From Planctomycetota bacterium (lineage in GTDB: Bacteria > Planctomycetota > Phycisphaerae > UBA1845 > PWPN01): a DNA stretch of 64,000 nucleotides. The notes under the pieces were generated by a model. It was given only the letters and a program-made list of their open reading frames with translations. It was not told where the DNA came from and searched no databases. Shown here one piece after another: positions 8,609 to 20,699 of the stretch; the stretch's first letter is position 1; each line of letters opens with the position of its first letter. Where the stretch lies: assembly GCA_029550525.1 (NCBI GenBank), contig JAKPHF010000048.1, positions 226,181 through 290,180 of the forward strand. The letters run 5' to 3'. The position numbers were made by a program, and so were the translations under genes.

Positions 8609-9946
8609 TCAAGACTTCAGCGAGCGAAGCGCATCCTCAGCCGCAGCGATGGTCGCATCGATCTGCTCAAACGTGTGAGCCACAGACATGAACATCACTT
8701 CGTACTGGGACGGGGCCAGATAGACGCCCCGTTCCAGCATGGCATGGAAGAACTTGGCGTAGAGTTTGGTGTCGCTCCGGGCAGCCGACGACCAATCCGT
8801 CACTGGGCCGGGCTGGAAGAACACCGTGGCCATGCTGCCCACCCGGTTTTGGGTGATCGGCACACCAGCGTGACGGGCGGCTGCCTCGAGGCCTTCGGCA
8901 AGCCGAGCAGCACGCATCTCGAGTTGCGAGTAGAAGCCTTTCTCGTGGACGGCCTGGAGCGTGGCCAAGCCGGTCGCCATCGCCAGCGGATTGCCTGAGA
9001 GTGTGCCCGCCTGATACACAGGACCGAGCGGGCTGAGCTTGTCCATGATCTCGGCCCGGGCACCGTATGCGCCGACGGGCAGCCCACCGCCGATGACTTT
9101 GCCCAGACAGGTGATGTCCGGGGTCACGCCGTAGAGCTGCTGGGCCCCGCCCAGGCCGACGCGGTAGCCGGTCATGACTTCGTCAAAGATCAGCAGCGAC
9201 CCGTGATCGGTACAGAGCTTACGCAGCTCGGCGAGGAATCCCTCGATGGGAGGAACGCACCCCATATTTCCGGCCACCGGCTCGATCAGGACGCCGGCGA
9301 TCTTCTTGCCGTGCTGGGCGAAGATTTGCCGAATGGCATCCACGTCGTTGTATGGGGCCACGATGGTGCACGACGTGACGGCCTCAGGCACGCCGGCCGA
9401 TGAAGGCGTTGCGAATGTCGCCAAGCCGGACCCGCCCTTGACGAGTAGCGAATCGGCATGGCCGTGGTAACAGCCCTCGAATTTCACGATATAGTCGCGA
9501 CCCGTGAATCCGCGGGCCAGCCGAATCGCGCTCATGGTGGCCTCGGTGCCGGAGTTCACGAAGCGAATCTTTTCCATCGATTCGAAGTCGCCGAGAATGC
9601 ACTCGGCCAGACGGGTCTCGATCTCGGTCGGCGCTCCGTACGACCAACCCTTGTCGAGTGCCTTGCTGGCCGCAGCGGCTACACGCTCGTCGGCATGGCC
9701 CAGGATCATGGGTCCCCACGATCCGACGTAGTCGATGTACTCGTTGCCGTCCATGTCCACCAGGACGGCCCCCTTCGCCCGAGCGATGAACAACGGTGTG
9801 CCGCCTACCGCCCCGAATGCGCGAACGGGGGAATTGACGCCGCCGGCCAGCACCTTCCTGGCGCTCTCGTATGCTGCGGCGGACTTTTCGGTGGAACGGG
9901 TCGGCGTTTGTGGATTGTCTGCGTTTTCGGCCATGTTCCTGATCAT
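8609..9946 (-). CDS. hemL: Glutamate-1-semialdehyde 2,1-aminomutase
   Basis: GGVNSPVRAFGAVGGTPLFI, DYVGSWGPMILGH, FVNSGTEATMSAIRLARG, IFDEVMTGYRV. Confidence 0.96.
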   Translation of the reverse strand: MIRNMAENADNPQTPTRSTEKSAAAYESARKVLAGGVNSPVRAFGAVGGTPLFIARAKGAVLVDMDGNEYIDYVGSWGPMILGHADERVAAAASKALDKGWSYGAPTEIETRLAECILGDFESMEKIRFVNSGTEATMSAIRLARGFTGRDYIVKFEGCYHGHADSLLVKGGSGLATFATPSSAGVPEAVTSCTIVAPYNDVDAIRQIFAQHGKKIAGVLIEPVAGNMGCVPPIEGFLAELRKLCTDHGSLLIFDEVMTGYRVGLGGAQQLYGVTPDITCLGKVIGGGLPVGAYGARAEIMDKLSPLGPVYQAGTLSGNPLAMATGLATLQAVHEKGFYSQLEMRAARLAEGLEAAARHAGVPITQNRVGSMATVFFQPGPVTDWSSAARSDTKLYAKFFHAMLERGVYLAPSQYEVMFMSVAHTFEQIDATIAAAEDALRSLKS

Positions 9947-10194
9947 ATCCCAATCGCTGCGGACATGCGACCAGTCTTCCGGAGTCGGCTTGGTTCGACA
10001 AATTGAGCCTACTAGTAGCCCTCACCACGGCCTGATGCCCATATGTAGTGGCTGGCATTTTGAGACCACAGTGGTACAATCTGCCCCGCTCGGAGGCTGA
10101 TGAAACACTCTTGTAACCTCTGATAAATCATGTTTTTAACGCGACTGTTCGAAGGGGTCGCCCTCCGCACAGCAGCGAGGCAGATGCAAACAGC

Positions 10195-11514
10195 ATGGGG
10201 AATTTCAGCGACCGCAGTTGGAGCGACGTCCTGGTTCACGTCCGCAACCACCGCCCGGAATTGTTCCGGTCGTGGTTCAACAACATTGAACCTGTGGACC
10301 TGCAGAACGGTGTCATCCGCGCCCGGCCGTCCACCCGCAGTCACTACGAGTACCTGAGCCGCGAATGCCAATCCGCCTTTACCGAGGCCGCCCAACACGT
10401 GACCGGCCGGCTGGTCACGGTGATGTTCGAGGAACCCGCCGAGGGCCCCGAGCCTGAAGCACCGCTGTCGTTCGAGGAAGACGCCGACCAGATCAAGCTT
10501 AGCCCGGACTACCGGTTCGAGCACTTCGTCACCGGTCCGTGCAACCGGCTGGCTCACGCCGCCTGCATCGCCGTCGCCGAAAATCCGGGGCGAGTCTACA
10601 ACCCGCTGTTCGTGCACGGTAGCGTCGGGTTGGGCAAGACGCACCTGTTGCAGGCCACCTGCCATGCGATCAAGGATCGCCAGAGCGATGCGCGCATCTT
10701 GTACATTTCCTGCGAAACATTCGTGAACCACTTTATCGAGGCGGTGGAGCGCGGCGCCGTTCACCAGTTTCGATACCACTACCGGCACGTGGATGCGCTG
10801 GTGATCGACGACATTCAGTTCCTGGCCGACCGTGAGCGGACGCGTGAGGAGTTCTTTCACACGTTCAACACGCTCTACCAGTCGCAAAAGCAAATCATCA
10901 TCTCGGCGGACGAGTCGCCGGCGAACATTCCGAGTCTCGAAGAGCGGCTGGTCAGCCGGTTTAACTGGGGGCTGGTCGTGCGGATCGATGCGCCGTGTCT
11001 GGAAGTCCGCATGGCCATTCTCCGTAAGAAGGCCCGGTTACGTTGCGTGGAACTGCCGGAAAACGTCGTCCACCACGTTGCCGCCAACGTGACCGGCAAC
11101 ACCCGCGAACTGGAAGGGGCGCTGCTGAAAGTGATCGCGCTCAGCCAGCAGTACGGCGGCGTCATCAACCTCGATGTGGCTCGCCAGGCGATCGGCGATC
11201 ACGTCCCCGACCAGGTCAAGCCGATCACCATCACCGACATTCTCAACGTGGTCACCGCCCATTTCGGCGTGCGAGCCGCCGACCTGCAGGGCAAGCGCCG
11301 CAGCCGGTCGATCGCGTTTCCGCGGCAGGTGTGCATGTATCTCGCTCGCGAGCTGACGTCGCTCAGCCTCGAGGAGATCGGCGGCTACTTCGGCGGCCGC
11401 GACCACACGACCGTTCTACACGCCGCCCGGACCATCAGCGAGCAGAAGAAACGGGACAGCGAACTCAGCGCCACGCTGGCCGGCATGATCCGGACGCTGC
11501 GACCGGTGGATTGA
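10195..11514 (+). CDS. dnaA: Chromosomal replication initiator protein DnaA
   Basis: PLFVHGSVGLGKTHLLQA (Walker A), LVIDDIQFLADRERTREEFFHTFN, C-terminal box-binding GGRDHTTVLHAARTI. Confidence 0.98.
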   Translation: MGNFSDRSWSDVLVHVRNHRPELFRSWFNNIEPVDLQNGVIRARPSTRSHYEYLSRECQSAFTEAAQHVTGRLVTVMFEEPAEGPEPEAPLSFEEDADQIKLSPDYRFEHFVTGPCNRLAHAACIAVAENPGRVYNPLFVHGSVGLGKTHLLQATCHAIKDRQSDARILYISCETFVNHFIEAVERGAVHQFRYHYRHVDALVIDDIQFLADRERTREEFFHTFNTLYQSQKQIIISADESPANIPSLEERLVSRFNWGLVVRIDAPCLEVRMAILRKKARLRCVELPENVVHHVAANVTGNTRELEGALLKVIALSQQYGGVINLDVARQAIGDHVPDQVKPITITDILNVVTAHFGVRAADLQGKRRSRSIAFPRQVCMYLARELTSLSLEEIGGYFGGRDHTTVLHAARTISEQKKRDSELSATLAGMIRTLRPVD

Positions 11515-11676
11515 CCCGACCGCTGCCGGCGGGCAACTCGTCCGCCTGCTCTTGCCGACGGCACGCCCACACAGGCGATCAGGACGCCTGTCCGCCGAGG
11601 TTTCCGGTACGGCCGGCGCGGGCTGGATGAGGGGTCTGGCCGGTCCTTCCGACCGGGGTTCCGCCTGTCGGCAAAG

Positions 11677-11883
11677 TGTGGATAAGTTGTCGCGTTTACG
11701 GTATCTTAGAACGCATATTACGAGCTCAGACCGATGGTGGGTTTACGCCCGGGCAGGGCCTGGCGCGAAGGCCGGGGTTACCAACACGTTATCCACGGCC
11801 AGTATCGGAGAATCCCGATACGTAAACGACTGTTATGGAATGATTTACGCATTTCAGTCGCCAGGGTGCTGTCATAATCCACA
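11677..11883. other. Candidate oriC with DnaA-box-like sites and a repeated TTTACG motif
   Basis: TGTGGATAA (11677-11685, exact complement of TTATCCACA), TTATCCACG (11789-11797), TAATCCACA (11875-11883); four TTTACG motifs; lies between dnaA and dnaN. Confidence 0.75.
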
Positions 11884-11958
11884 GCACCCAACTTCGCTTC
11901 CAGACCTTTACATGAGAAATCAATTAATACAGAACCCAACAGAAGGAGCGTCGCACTC

Positions 11959-13056
11959 ATGCATGTGATCATCAGCCGAAGTGCTTTGCTCGAAGTTCTG
12001 GGAGCTGCGTCCAGCGTGGCAGCGACGCGGACCACCAAGGAAGTCCTCAAGTGCGTACGCCTGACCACGAAGGACGATACGCTGGTCCTGGGTGCGACGG
12101 ACCTGGAAGTTGCGCTTCGAGTCGAGATTCGGCAGGTGCAGATCAAGAAGAAGGGCGACCTGCTGATACCGGCTGACAAGCTCACGCAGATCGCTCGTGA
12201 ATGTACCGACGACACGCTGACGCTGGAGTCCGACGAGCAGGTCTGCCACATTCGCGGTCAGGACAGTCATTTCGAGATTTACGGGCACGATCCGCGGGAG
12301 TTTCCTCCCGTGCCGGAGCTGGAGGGTCAGCCGGACGCCGAAATCGAGGCGGCCACGCTGCTCGAACTGATCAACAAAACGCTGTTCGCGGTGGCCAAGG
12401 AGAACACGCGTTACGCGATTAACGGGATTCTCTGGCAGAAGGCCGGCAAGAAGCTGGTGCTGGTTTCGACGGACGGGCGTCGGCTGGCCCGGGCGCAGGG
12501 TCCGGCCGAAGGCACCGGCGGCGGTGATACGCAGATGATCGTGCCCGCAAAAACCGTCCAGGTTCTCCAGCGGGTGCTCGGCCACGCCGAAGGCAAGGCT
12601 GCCGTCCGTTTCGCCGGCAACCAGGTGGTGGTGCGAGCGGATTCCTACGTGGTCAGCTCCGCCTTGGTGGAGGGTCACTTCCCGCAGTACGAGGAGGTGA
12701 TTCCCAAGGACAACGACAAGAAGGTCGAGCTCGACACGGAAGAGTTTCTGAGCGCGGTGCGGCGGGCGGCTCTGCTCACCAACGAGCAGTCCAAGGGTGT
12801 GCGGCTCAAGTTCGACGACAACCAACTGATTCTGTCGAGCCGGGCCCCCGAACAAGGCGAGGCCACGATCTCCATGAAGATCGAGTACACGGCGGCTCCC
12901 GTCGAGATCGGTTTCAACCCGCTGTTTCTGACTGAGGCGTTGCGAGTGGCCAACGCGCCGACGATCACGCTGGAAATGAAGGACGGCAACCGCCCGGGCG
13001 TGTTCCGCGCGGGGCCGAGCTTCCTGTACGTGGTCATGCCGGTGAACCTGGCTTAG
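11959..13056 (+). CDS. dnaN: DNA polymerase III subunit beta (sliding clamp)
   Basis: 365 aa; starts MHVIISRSALLEVLGAASSVAATRTTKEVLKCVRL and ends YVVMPVNLA; DnaN-like spacing throughout. Confidence 0.96.
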   Translation: MHVIISRSALLEVLGAASSVAATRTTKEVLKCVRLTTKDDTLVLGATDLEVALRVEIRQVQIKKKGDLLIPADKLTQIARECTDDTLTLESDEQVCHIRGQDSHFEIYGHDPREFPPVPELEGQPDAEIEAATLLELINKTLFAVAKENTRYAINGILWQKAGKKLVLVSTDGRRLARAQGPAEGTGGGDTQMIVPAKTVQVLQRVLGHAEGKAAVRFAGNQVVVRADSYVVSSALVEGHFPQYEEVIPKDNDKKVELDTEEFLSAVRRAALLTNEQSKGVRLKFDDNQLILSSRAPEQGEATISMKIEYTAAPVEIGFNPLFLTEALRVANAPTITLEMKDGNRPGVFRAGPSFLYVVMPVNLA

Positions 13057-13069
13057 ACGAGCGTGACCG

Positions 13070-13438
13070 GTGGAAAAGCTGTCGGACAAACAATTAAAAT
13101 ACATTCAGGGAAACCTCGACGGCCGCGTGGCGCGTCGAGCCCCGGTTGCCGTCGGCCAGATCGCCGCGGACTTGCTGCGATCCGAGCAGATGAGCGGGCC
13201 GGCGTGGCGCCGCCGGCTGGTGGCCGTGCTGAGCGAGCACGGCCAGGACCTCCTGGAGCATGCCTCCATTCTCGGTGTGCGCGACGGCGTGCTGAAGCTG
13301 CACGTCGCCGAGCCGGCCTTGATGTACCGGTTGCGAGTGGCCTGGGAGCAACGCCTGCTCGCCCTGTTGCGGGCGCAACTTCCCGAATCGGGAATTCACT
13401 CGATCCGATTCATCGCCGGCCCCACACCGTCGGGCTGA
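13070..13438 (+). CDS. DUF721 / DciA-like protein
   Basis: 122 aa; WRRRLVAVLSEHGQDLLEHASILGVRDGVLKLHVAEPALMYRLR...; between dnaN and gyrB, a usual position for this family. Confidence 0.75.
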   Translation: MEKLSDKQLKYIQGNLDGRVARRAPVAVGQIAADLLRSEQMSGPAWRRRLVAVLSEHGQDLLEHASILGVRDGVLKLHVAEPALMYRLRVAWEQRLLALLRAQLPESGIHSIRFIAGPTPSG

Positions 13439-16105
<2,667 letters not shown>

Positions 16106-16221
16106 AATGACGAAGTCCGAATGACGAATGTCGAACGAAAGCTATGAGCTGTGAGCCGGACCGGTGGCCCGCAGCCGCCGGGTCTCATTCGGGCTTCGAC
16201 ATTCATTCGTCACTCGTCATT
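16106..16221. repeat. 3'-flanking composite repeat A: AATGACGAA arms around a GCTNTGA heptamer array
   Basis: AATGACGAAGTCCGAATGACGAATGTCGAA ... GCTATGAGCTGTGAGCC ... TTCGACATTCATTCGTCACTCGTCATT; starts at the nucleotide after the gyrB TAG. Confidence 0.85.
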
Positions 16222-16240
16222 GCCTCCCGAGGAGGGCTCC

Positions 16241-17194
16241 ATGCAGGTTCGGAAAGCGGTCATCACGGCGGCCGGTCGCGGCTCGGCGGATTTTCCCGCT
16301 TGGACCTCCGCTCATCAGGCCATGCTGCCCATGGTCGACCGAGACGGGCTGGTCAAGCCGGTGGTGCAGATCATTGCCGAAGAGGCCCTCGACAGCGGTA
16401 TCGAAGAGATTTGTCTGGTGACCGCACCGGGCGACGAGGCGGTTTATCGTTCACATTTTCAGACGCTGGCCCGCCGTCTCGCCACCGGCGGCGAAGGCAA
16501 AGCCACCCAGGAGCAGCAGCGACGGTTGGCCGATTTCGAGCGGCGGTTGAGTTTTGCCGTTCAGGACAAGCCCGAGGGTTACGGTCACGCCGTCTGGTGC
16601 GCCCGTGAATTCGTCGGTGGCGAGCCGTTTCTGCTGCTGGTCAGCGATCACCTGTATGTTTCCGGCGAGGCCCGCCGCTGTGCCCGGCAGGTGATCGATC
16701 TGGCCGTCGCGCAGGATTGTGCCGTGGCTGCTGTTCAGGCCACTCGCGAGCATCTCATCCACCAGTACGGGACGGTGGCCGGCAAGCGGGTGAGTGGACT
16801 ATCGAACACGTTCCAGATCGAACATATCCTCGAGAAGCCGACGCCCACGGCAGCCGAGCAATTGCTGCACGTACCCGGCTTGCGTGTCGGCCATTACCTC
16901 TGTTTCTTCGGCATCCACGTGCTCACACCCACCATCTTCAGCATTCTTGACGAGCACGTGGAACGATCGCGGCGACAGGGTGAGGAGATTCAGCTCACGC
17001 CGGCGTTGCAGGAGTTGGCCCGCTCGGAGAAGTACCTCGCGGTTCAGACCAACGGCCGTCGATACAACATCGGTGTGAAATTCGGATCGCTGGAGGCTCA
17101 GATTGCACTCGCCATGGCCGGACGCGATCGCGATGAGCTGCTCATTCGGCTGATGGAACTGCTCCTGCAGGCGGGCGTGCGCAATGACGAGTGA
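16241..17194 (+). CDS. galU: UTP--glucose-1-phosphate uridylyltransferase family nucleotidyltransferase
   Basis: VRKAVITAAGRGS...AMLPMVDRDGLVKPVVQIIAEEALDSGIEEI. Confidence 0.9.
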   Translation: MQVRKAVITAAGRGSADFPAWTSAHQAMLPMVDRDGLVKPVVQIIAEEALDSGIEEICLVTAPGDEAVYRSHFQTLARRLATGGEGKATQEQQRRLADFERRLSFAVQDKPEGYGHAVWCAREFVGGEPFLLLVSDHLYVSGEARRCARQVIDLAVAQDCAVAAVQATREHLIHQYGTVAGKRVSGLSNTFQIEHILEKPTPTAAEQLLHVPGLRVGHYLCFFGIHVLTPTIFSILDEHVERSRRQGEEIQLTPALQELARSEKYLAVQTNGRRYNIGVKFGSLEAQIALAMAGRDRDELLIRLMELLLQAGVRNDE

Positions 17195-17302
17195 CGAGAA
17201 GAAGCTGTGGGCTATGAGCTCTGAGATGTGAGCTGTAAGCCGGAGAATCGGGACGAGATTGGGCCGGCAATTCATTCGTCATTCGGATTTCGTCATTCGT
17301 CA
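17183..17302. repeat. Composite repeat B (same family as A); supplies the galU stop codon
   Basis: AATGACGAGTGACGAGAAGAAGCTGTGGGCTATGAGCTCTGAGATGTGAGCTGTAAGCCGG ... AATTCATTCGTCATTCGGATTTCGTCATTCGTCA. Confidence 0.85.
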
Positions 17303-17325
17303 GGCATCGTGGGTGAGCGACGACC

Positions 17326-20300
17326 ATGTCAATCCTGGTTGATACGATCACGAGCAGCGATCCGCAGATTCGCAATCGGCCGTTAGCGGGGCTGCTGGCT
17401 CGACTGAGTGTGACTGAGATCCTGGGCGAGTGCGAGGAACTCGAACGGTTTCGCCGGGGCTGCGAGAACCTCTACGAGCGCGTGCGGGCATGCCTGTTTC
17501 TGGCGGCGGCATACCGGTTTCACATTCAGGAAGCGCAGGGCATCAACCCGCTGGGCACCGTGCCGTTCGAAGGCTACGTCGATCTGCTGGAGCGGCGCTT
17601 CGAGCAGGCCATCAAGCGATTTCGCGCTGCCATGCATGAGACCGGGCCCAACGGGGCGGTGATCAGCGCGCTGGCGCGGGCGTATAATCAGCTCGGGTTT
17701 CAAACGCTCACCGATCAGGTGCGCCGCAGCGTCCGAGGCTCGCGCGGCAACCAGTGGATGTTCCGCGTCGGGCATCAGGCCGATCATCCGCTGCGGATTC
17801 GCCGTGAGCTTCTGCAACGGAGCGGCTTGACGTACCCGATTCTCTGCGAGCGCACGCCCGTGCGGATGGACCTGTCGCACAGCGGCTGGTCCGACATCTT
17901 CTTCTTGGGCATGGACTATCCCGAAGGGGCGCGGGTGGTCAACGTGTCGGTGGACCTTGGCGTTTATCGCCGCGACGCCGACGTGCGGCCGCCAGTGGAG
18001 ACGTATGTGCGCGTGCTGGAAGAGCCGCTCTTGCGGTTGACCAGCATCGATCTGGAAGACACCCGCGACATCACGCAGCTCGACGATCTGTTCAACTTCG
18101 GCAGCGATTACTTGAGCCTGCTCAAGGCTGGCATCATCGCCTCGGGTCTGATCCCGCCGTCGTTTGAGGGTTCCGGCCAGTCGCTGGCCGAGATTTTGGC
18201 CCGGACGGTCGGGCCGGGGTTGGGTCTGGAACTGGTTACGAAGGTAAACGACATTCCGAAGGGCTCGCGGTTGGCGGTCTCGACCAATTTGCTCGCGTCG
18301 ATCGTGGCGGTCCTCATGCGAGCCACCGGCCAGACCAGGAATCTCGAAGGCGGACTGGAGGAGTCCGAGCGACGCCTTGTTGCGTCGCGAGCCATCCTGG
18401 GCGAATGGCTGGGCGGCTCCGGCGGTGGTTGGCAGGACTCAGGCGGGACATGGCCGGGCATCAAGATCATTCGCGGCGCTGAAGCTCGACCGGGCGATCC
18501 GGAGTACGGCGTGAGCCGTGGTCGATTATTGCCCGAGCATGAGGTGCTGGGGCCCGATCGCGTCAGTCCACAGGTTCGCGAGTTGTTTGCCTCCAGCGTC
18601 GTGCTGGTGCACGGCGGCATGGCCCAGGACGTCGGGCCCATCCTCGAGATGGTGACCGAAAAGTACCTCCTGCGCAGCGGTCCTGAGTGGCAGGCGCGCC
18701 AGGAGATGCGCGGTATCTTCGATGCCATCATCGACGGCTTGCAGGCAGGCGATCTCAAGGCAGTCGGCGCGAATACCACGCGCAACTGGGACGGGCCGCT
18801 CAAGACCATCATTCCCTGGGTGACCAACCGGTTCACGGAAACCATCATTCGCGACGCTCGCGCCCGGCTGAAGGAGGACTTCTGGGGTTTCCTGATGCTC
18901 GGCGGGATGTCCGGCGGCGGCATGGCGTTTTTCGTCAATCCTCGGCGGCAGGCCGCCTTCCGCGACGAAATCCTCGAGATCATGAACCGGGCGAAGAGCG
19001 AGCTGTGCGACGCAATCCCATTCGCCATGGATCCGGTGGTGTACAACTTCCGGATCAACGATTACGGCACGGTGGCCACGCTGCGACAAGGGCATCAGGC
19101 CATCATGCCGCCCCGTTATTATGCCGTGCAGGTGCCGGCTTTGACACGGTTGGAGCGCGACAAGGTGTCCATGCTGCGGCGAGCGGATCTGGACAACTTC
19201 ACCAGCCGCGGCGGCACGCCCGACGAACTGATCCGCGTGCTGCGGGTCATGGTGAATCACCTGTTCCCGTCGCCGGGCAACGCGCCGGCCGAGGGTCGTG
19301 CCGAGTGGGCTGCCGAGCTGGACCGCATCAAGCGCGAGAACGGATTCGATGCCGTACAGCATGAGCGCATCCGCGAGGATCTTCGCCGCGGGCGTATCGG
19401 TTTGGCCCGCAATCGCCTGCCCGCATCGACGGAGATCGTTGATGTGCAGAGTGGTGACTTCATCGACGCCCAATCCGGCGCGCCGGACAAAGCCGTCCAG
19501 GTCGGCAAGGATGCGATTCGCCGCGGTGAGGTGGCGGTGGTCTCGCTGGCCGCCGGCGTCGGTTCGCGCTGGACGCACGGGGCGGGTGTGGTCAAGGCGG
19601 TCAACCCCTTCGTCATGATCGATGGCGCGCACCGCTCGTTCATGGAGCTGCATCTGGCCAAGAGCCGCCGAACGAGTCGAACATACGACACTACAATTCC
19701 ACACGTTTTCACAACCAGCTTTCTGACCCACGGGCCGATCGAAAAGCACCTCGCGCTGGCGAACAATCACGGCTACCCGGGGCCAGTGTATCTGTCGCCC
19801 GGCCGATCCATCGGCCTTCGCATGGTGCCCATGGTTCGCGACCTGCGTTTCCTGTGGGAGGAGCTTCCGCAAGAAACACTCGACGAGCAGAAGCAGAAGG
19901 TTCGTGATGACGTTCGCCAAGCCTTGATCAACTGGGCCCAGTCGCGGGGTGAGGCCAGCGACTATGTGGACAACGTGCCCGGTCAGTGCTTCCACCCGCC
20001 GGGCCACTGGTACGAGCTGCCGAACATGCTGCGTAACGGCGTTCTCGCCCGTATGCTGGCCGACCAGCCGAGTCTAAAGTACCTGATGGTCCACAACATT
20101 GACACGCTGGGAGCCGATGTCGATCCGGGCGTACTGGGGCTGCACATTCTGGGCGAGAATGCGGTAACGTTTGAGGTCATCGGCCGGCGCATCGACGATC
20201 GCGGCGGCGGTCTGGCTCGGGTGAACGGGAAAGTGCGTCTGCTGGAAGGACTTGCCCAGCCCAGCGAGGCCGACGAGTTTCGGCTGAGCTTTTACAACTC

Positions 20301-20658
20301 CAACACCGCATGGGTGGACATTGACCGCTTCCTGGCGCTGTTCGGTATCAACCGGGCGATGCTCTCGGGCCCGCAGGAGTTGTTGGCCGAGCGCGTGCGC
20401 GAGGTGTCCAGCCGCGTGCCCACGTATGTGACCATCAAGGACGTCAAGCGCCGCTGGGGTCACGGCCAGGAAGACGTCTTTCCCGTCTGCCAAACAGAGA
20501 AGCTCTGGACGGACATCACCGCACTGCCCGACGTGCGCTGCGCGTTTGTGGCTGTCTCACGCCGGCGAGGTCAACAACTGAAGGATGTTGCCCAGCTTGA
20601 TCCGTGGGTCAACGACGGCTCGCTCGCGTACGTGCGAAGCCTCTGTGACTTCGGTTGA
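17326..20658 (+). CDS. Large fusion protein: N-terminal fucokinase-like GHMP kinase domain, C-terminal UDPGP-type pyrophosphorylase domain
   Basis: SGWSDIFFLGMDYPEGARVVNVSVDL, DIPKGSRLAVSTNLLASI, GGGWQDSGGTWPGIKIIRG, GGMSGGGMAFFV (fucokinase-like); VSLAAGVGSRWTHGAGVVKAVNPF, HVFTTSFLTHGPIEKHL, YLSPGRSIGLRMVPMVRD (UDPGP-like). Confidence 0.8.
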   Translation: MSILVDTITSSDPQIRNRPLAGLLARLSVTEILGECEELERFRRGCENLYERVRACLFLAAAYRFHIQEAQGINPLGTVPFEGYVDLLERRFEQAIKRFRAAMHETGPNGAVISALARAYNQLGFQTLTDQVRRSVRGSRGNQWMFRVGHQADHPLRIRRELLQRSGLTYPILCERTPVRMDLSHSGWSDIFFLGMDYPEGARVVNVSVDLGVYRRDADVRPPVETYVRVLEEPLLRLTSIDLEDTRDITQLDDLFNFGSDYLSLLKAGIIASGLIPPSFEGSGQSLAEILARTVGPGLGLELVTKVNDIPKGSRLAVSTNLLASIVAVLMRATGQTRNLEGGLEESERRLVASRAILGEWLGGSGGGWQDSGGTWPGIKIIRGAEARPGDPEYGVSRGRLLPEHEVLGPDRVSPQVRELFASSVVLVHGGMAQDVGPILEMVTEKYLLRSGPEWQARQEMRGIFDAIIDGLQAGDLKAVGANTTRNWDGPLKTIIPWVTNRFTETIIRDARARLKEDFWGFLMLGGMSGGGMAFFVNPRRQAAFRDEILEIMNRAKSELCDAIPFAMDPVVYNFRINDYGTVATLRQGHQAIMPPRYYAVQVPALTRLERDKVSMLRRADLDNFTSRGGTPDELIRVLRVMVNHLFPSPGNAPAEGRAEWAAELDRIKRENGFDAVQHERIREDLRRGRIGLARNRLPASTEIVDVQSGDFIDAQSGAPDKAVQVGKDAIRRGEVAVVSLAAGVGSRWTHGAGVVKAVNPFVMIDGAHRSFMELHLAKSRRTSRTYDTTIPHVFTTSFLTHGPIEKHLALANNHGYPGPVYLSPGRSIGLRMVPMVRDLRFLWEELPQETLDEQKQKVRDDVRQALINWAQSRGEASDYVDNVPGQCFHPPGHWYELPNMLRNGVLARMLADQPSLKYLMVHNIDTLGADVDPGVLGLHILGENAVTFEVIGRRIDDRGGGLARVNGKVRLLEGLAQPSEADEFRLSFYNSNTAWVDIDRFLALFGINRAMLSGPQELLAERVREVSSRVPTYVTIKDVKRRWGHGQEDVFPVCQTEKLWTDITALPDVRCAFVAVSRRRGQQLKDVAQLDPWVNDGSLAYVRSLCDFG

Positions 20659-20699
20659 TTGACCACAAACAAGAAATGGAGCTCGACTCCGAACCATCC

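Noticed and set aside
11920-13104. 394-aa ORF antisense to dnaN
   Set aside because: Shadow ORF of dnaN.
18526-20007. 493-aa ORF antisense to the GHMP/UDPGP fusion
   Set aside because: Shadow ORF of a confidently coding frame; low-complexity-like composition and no motifs.
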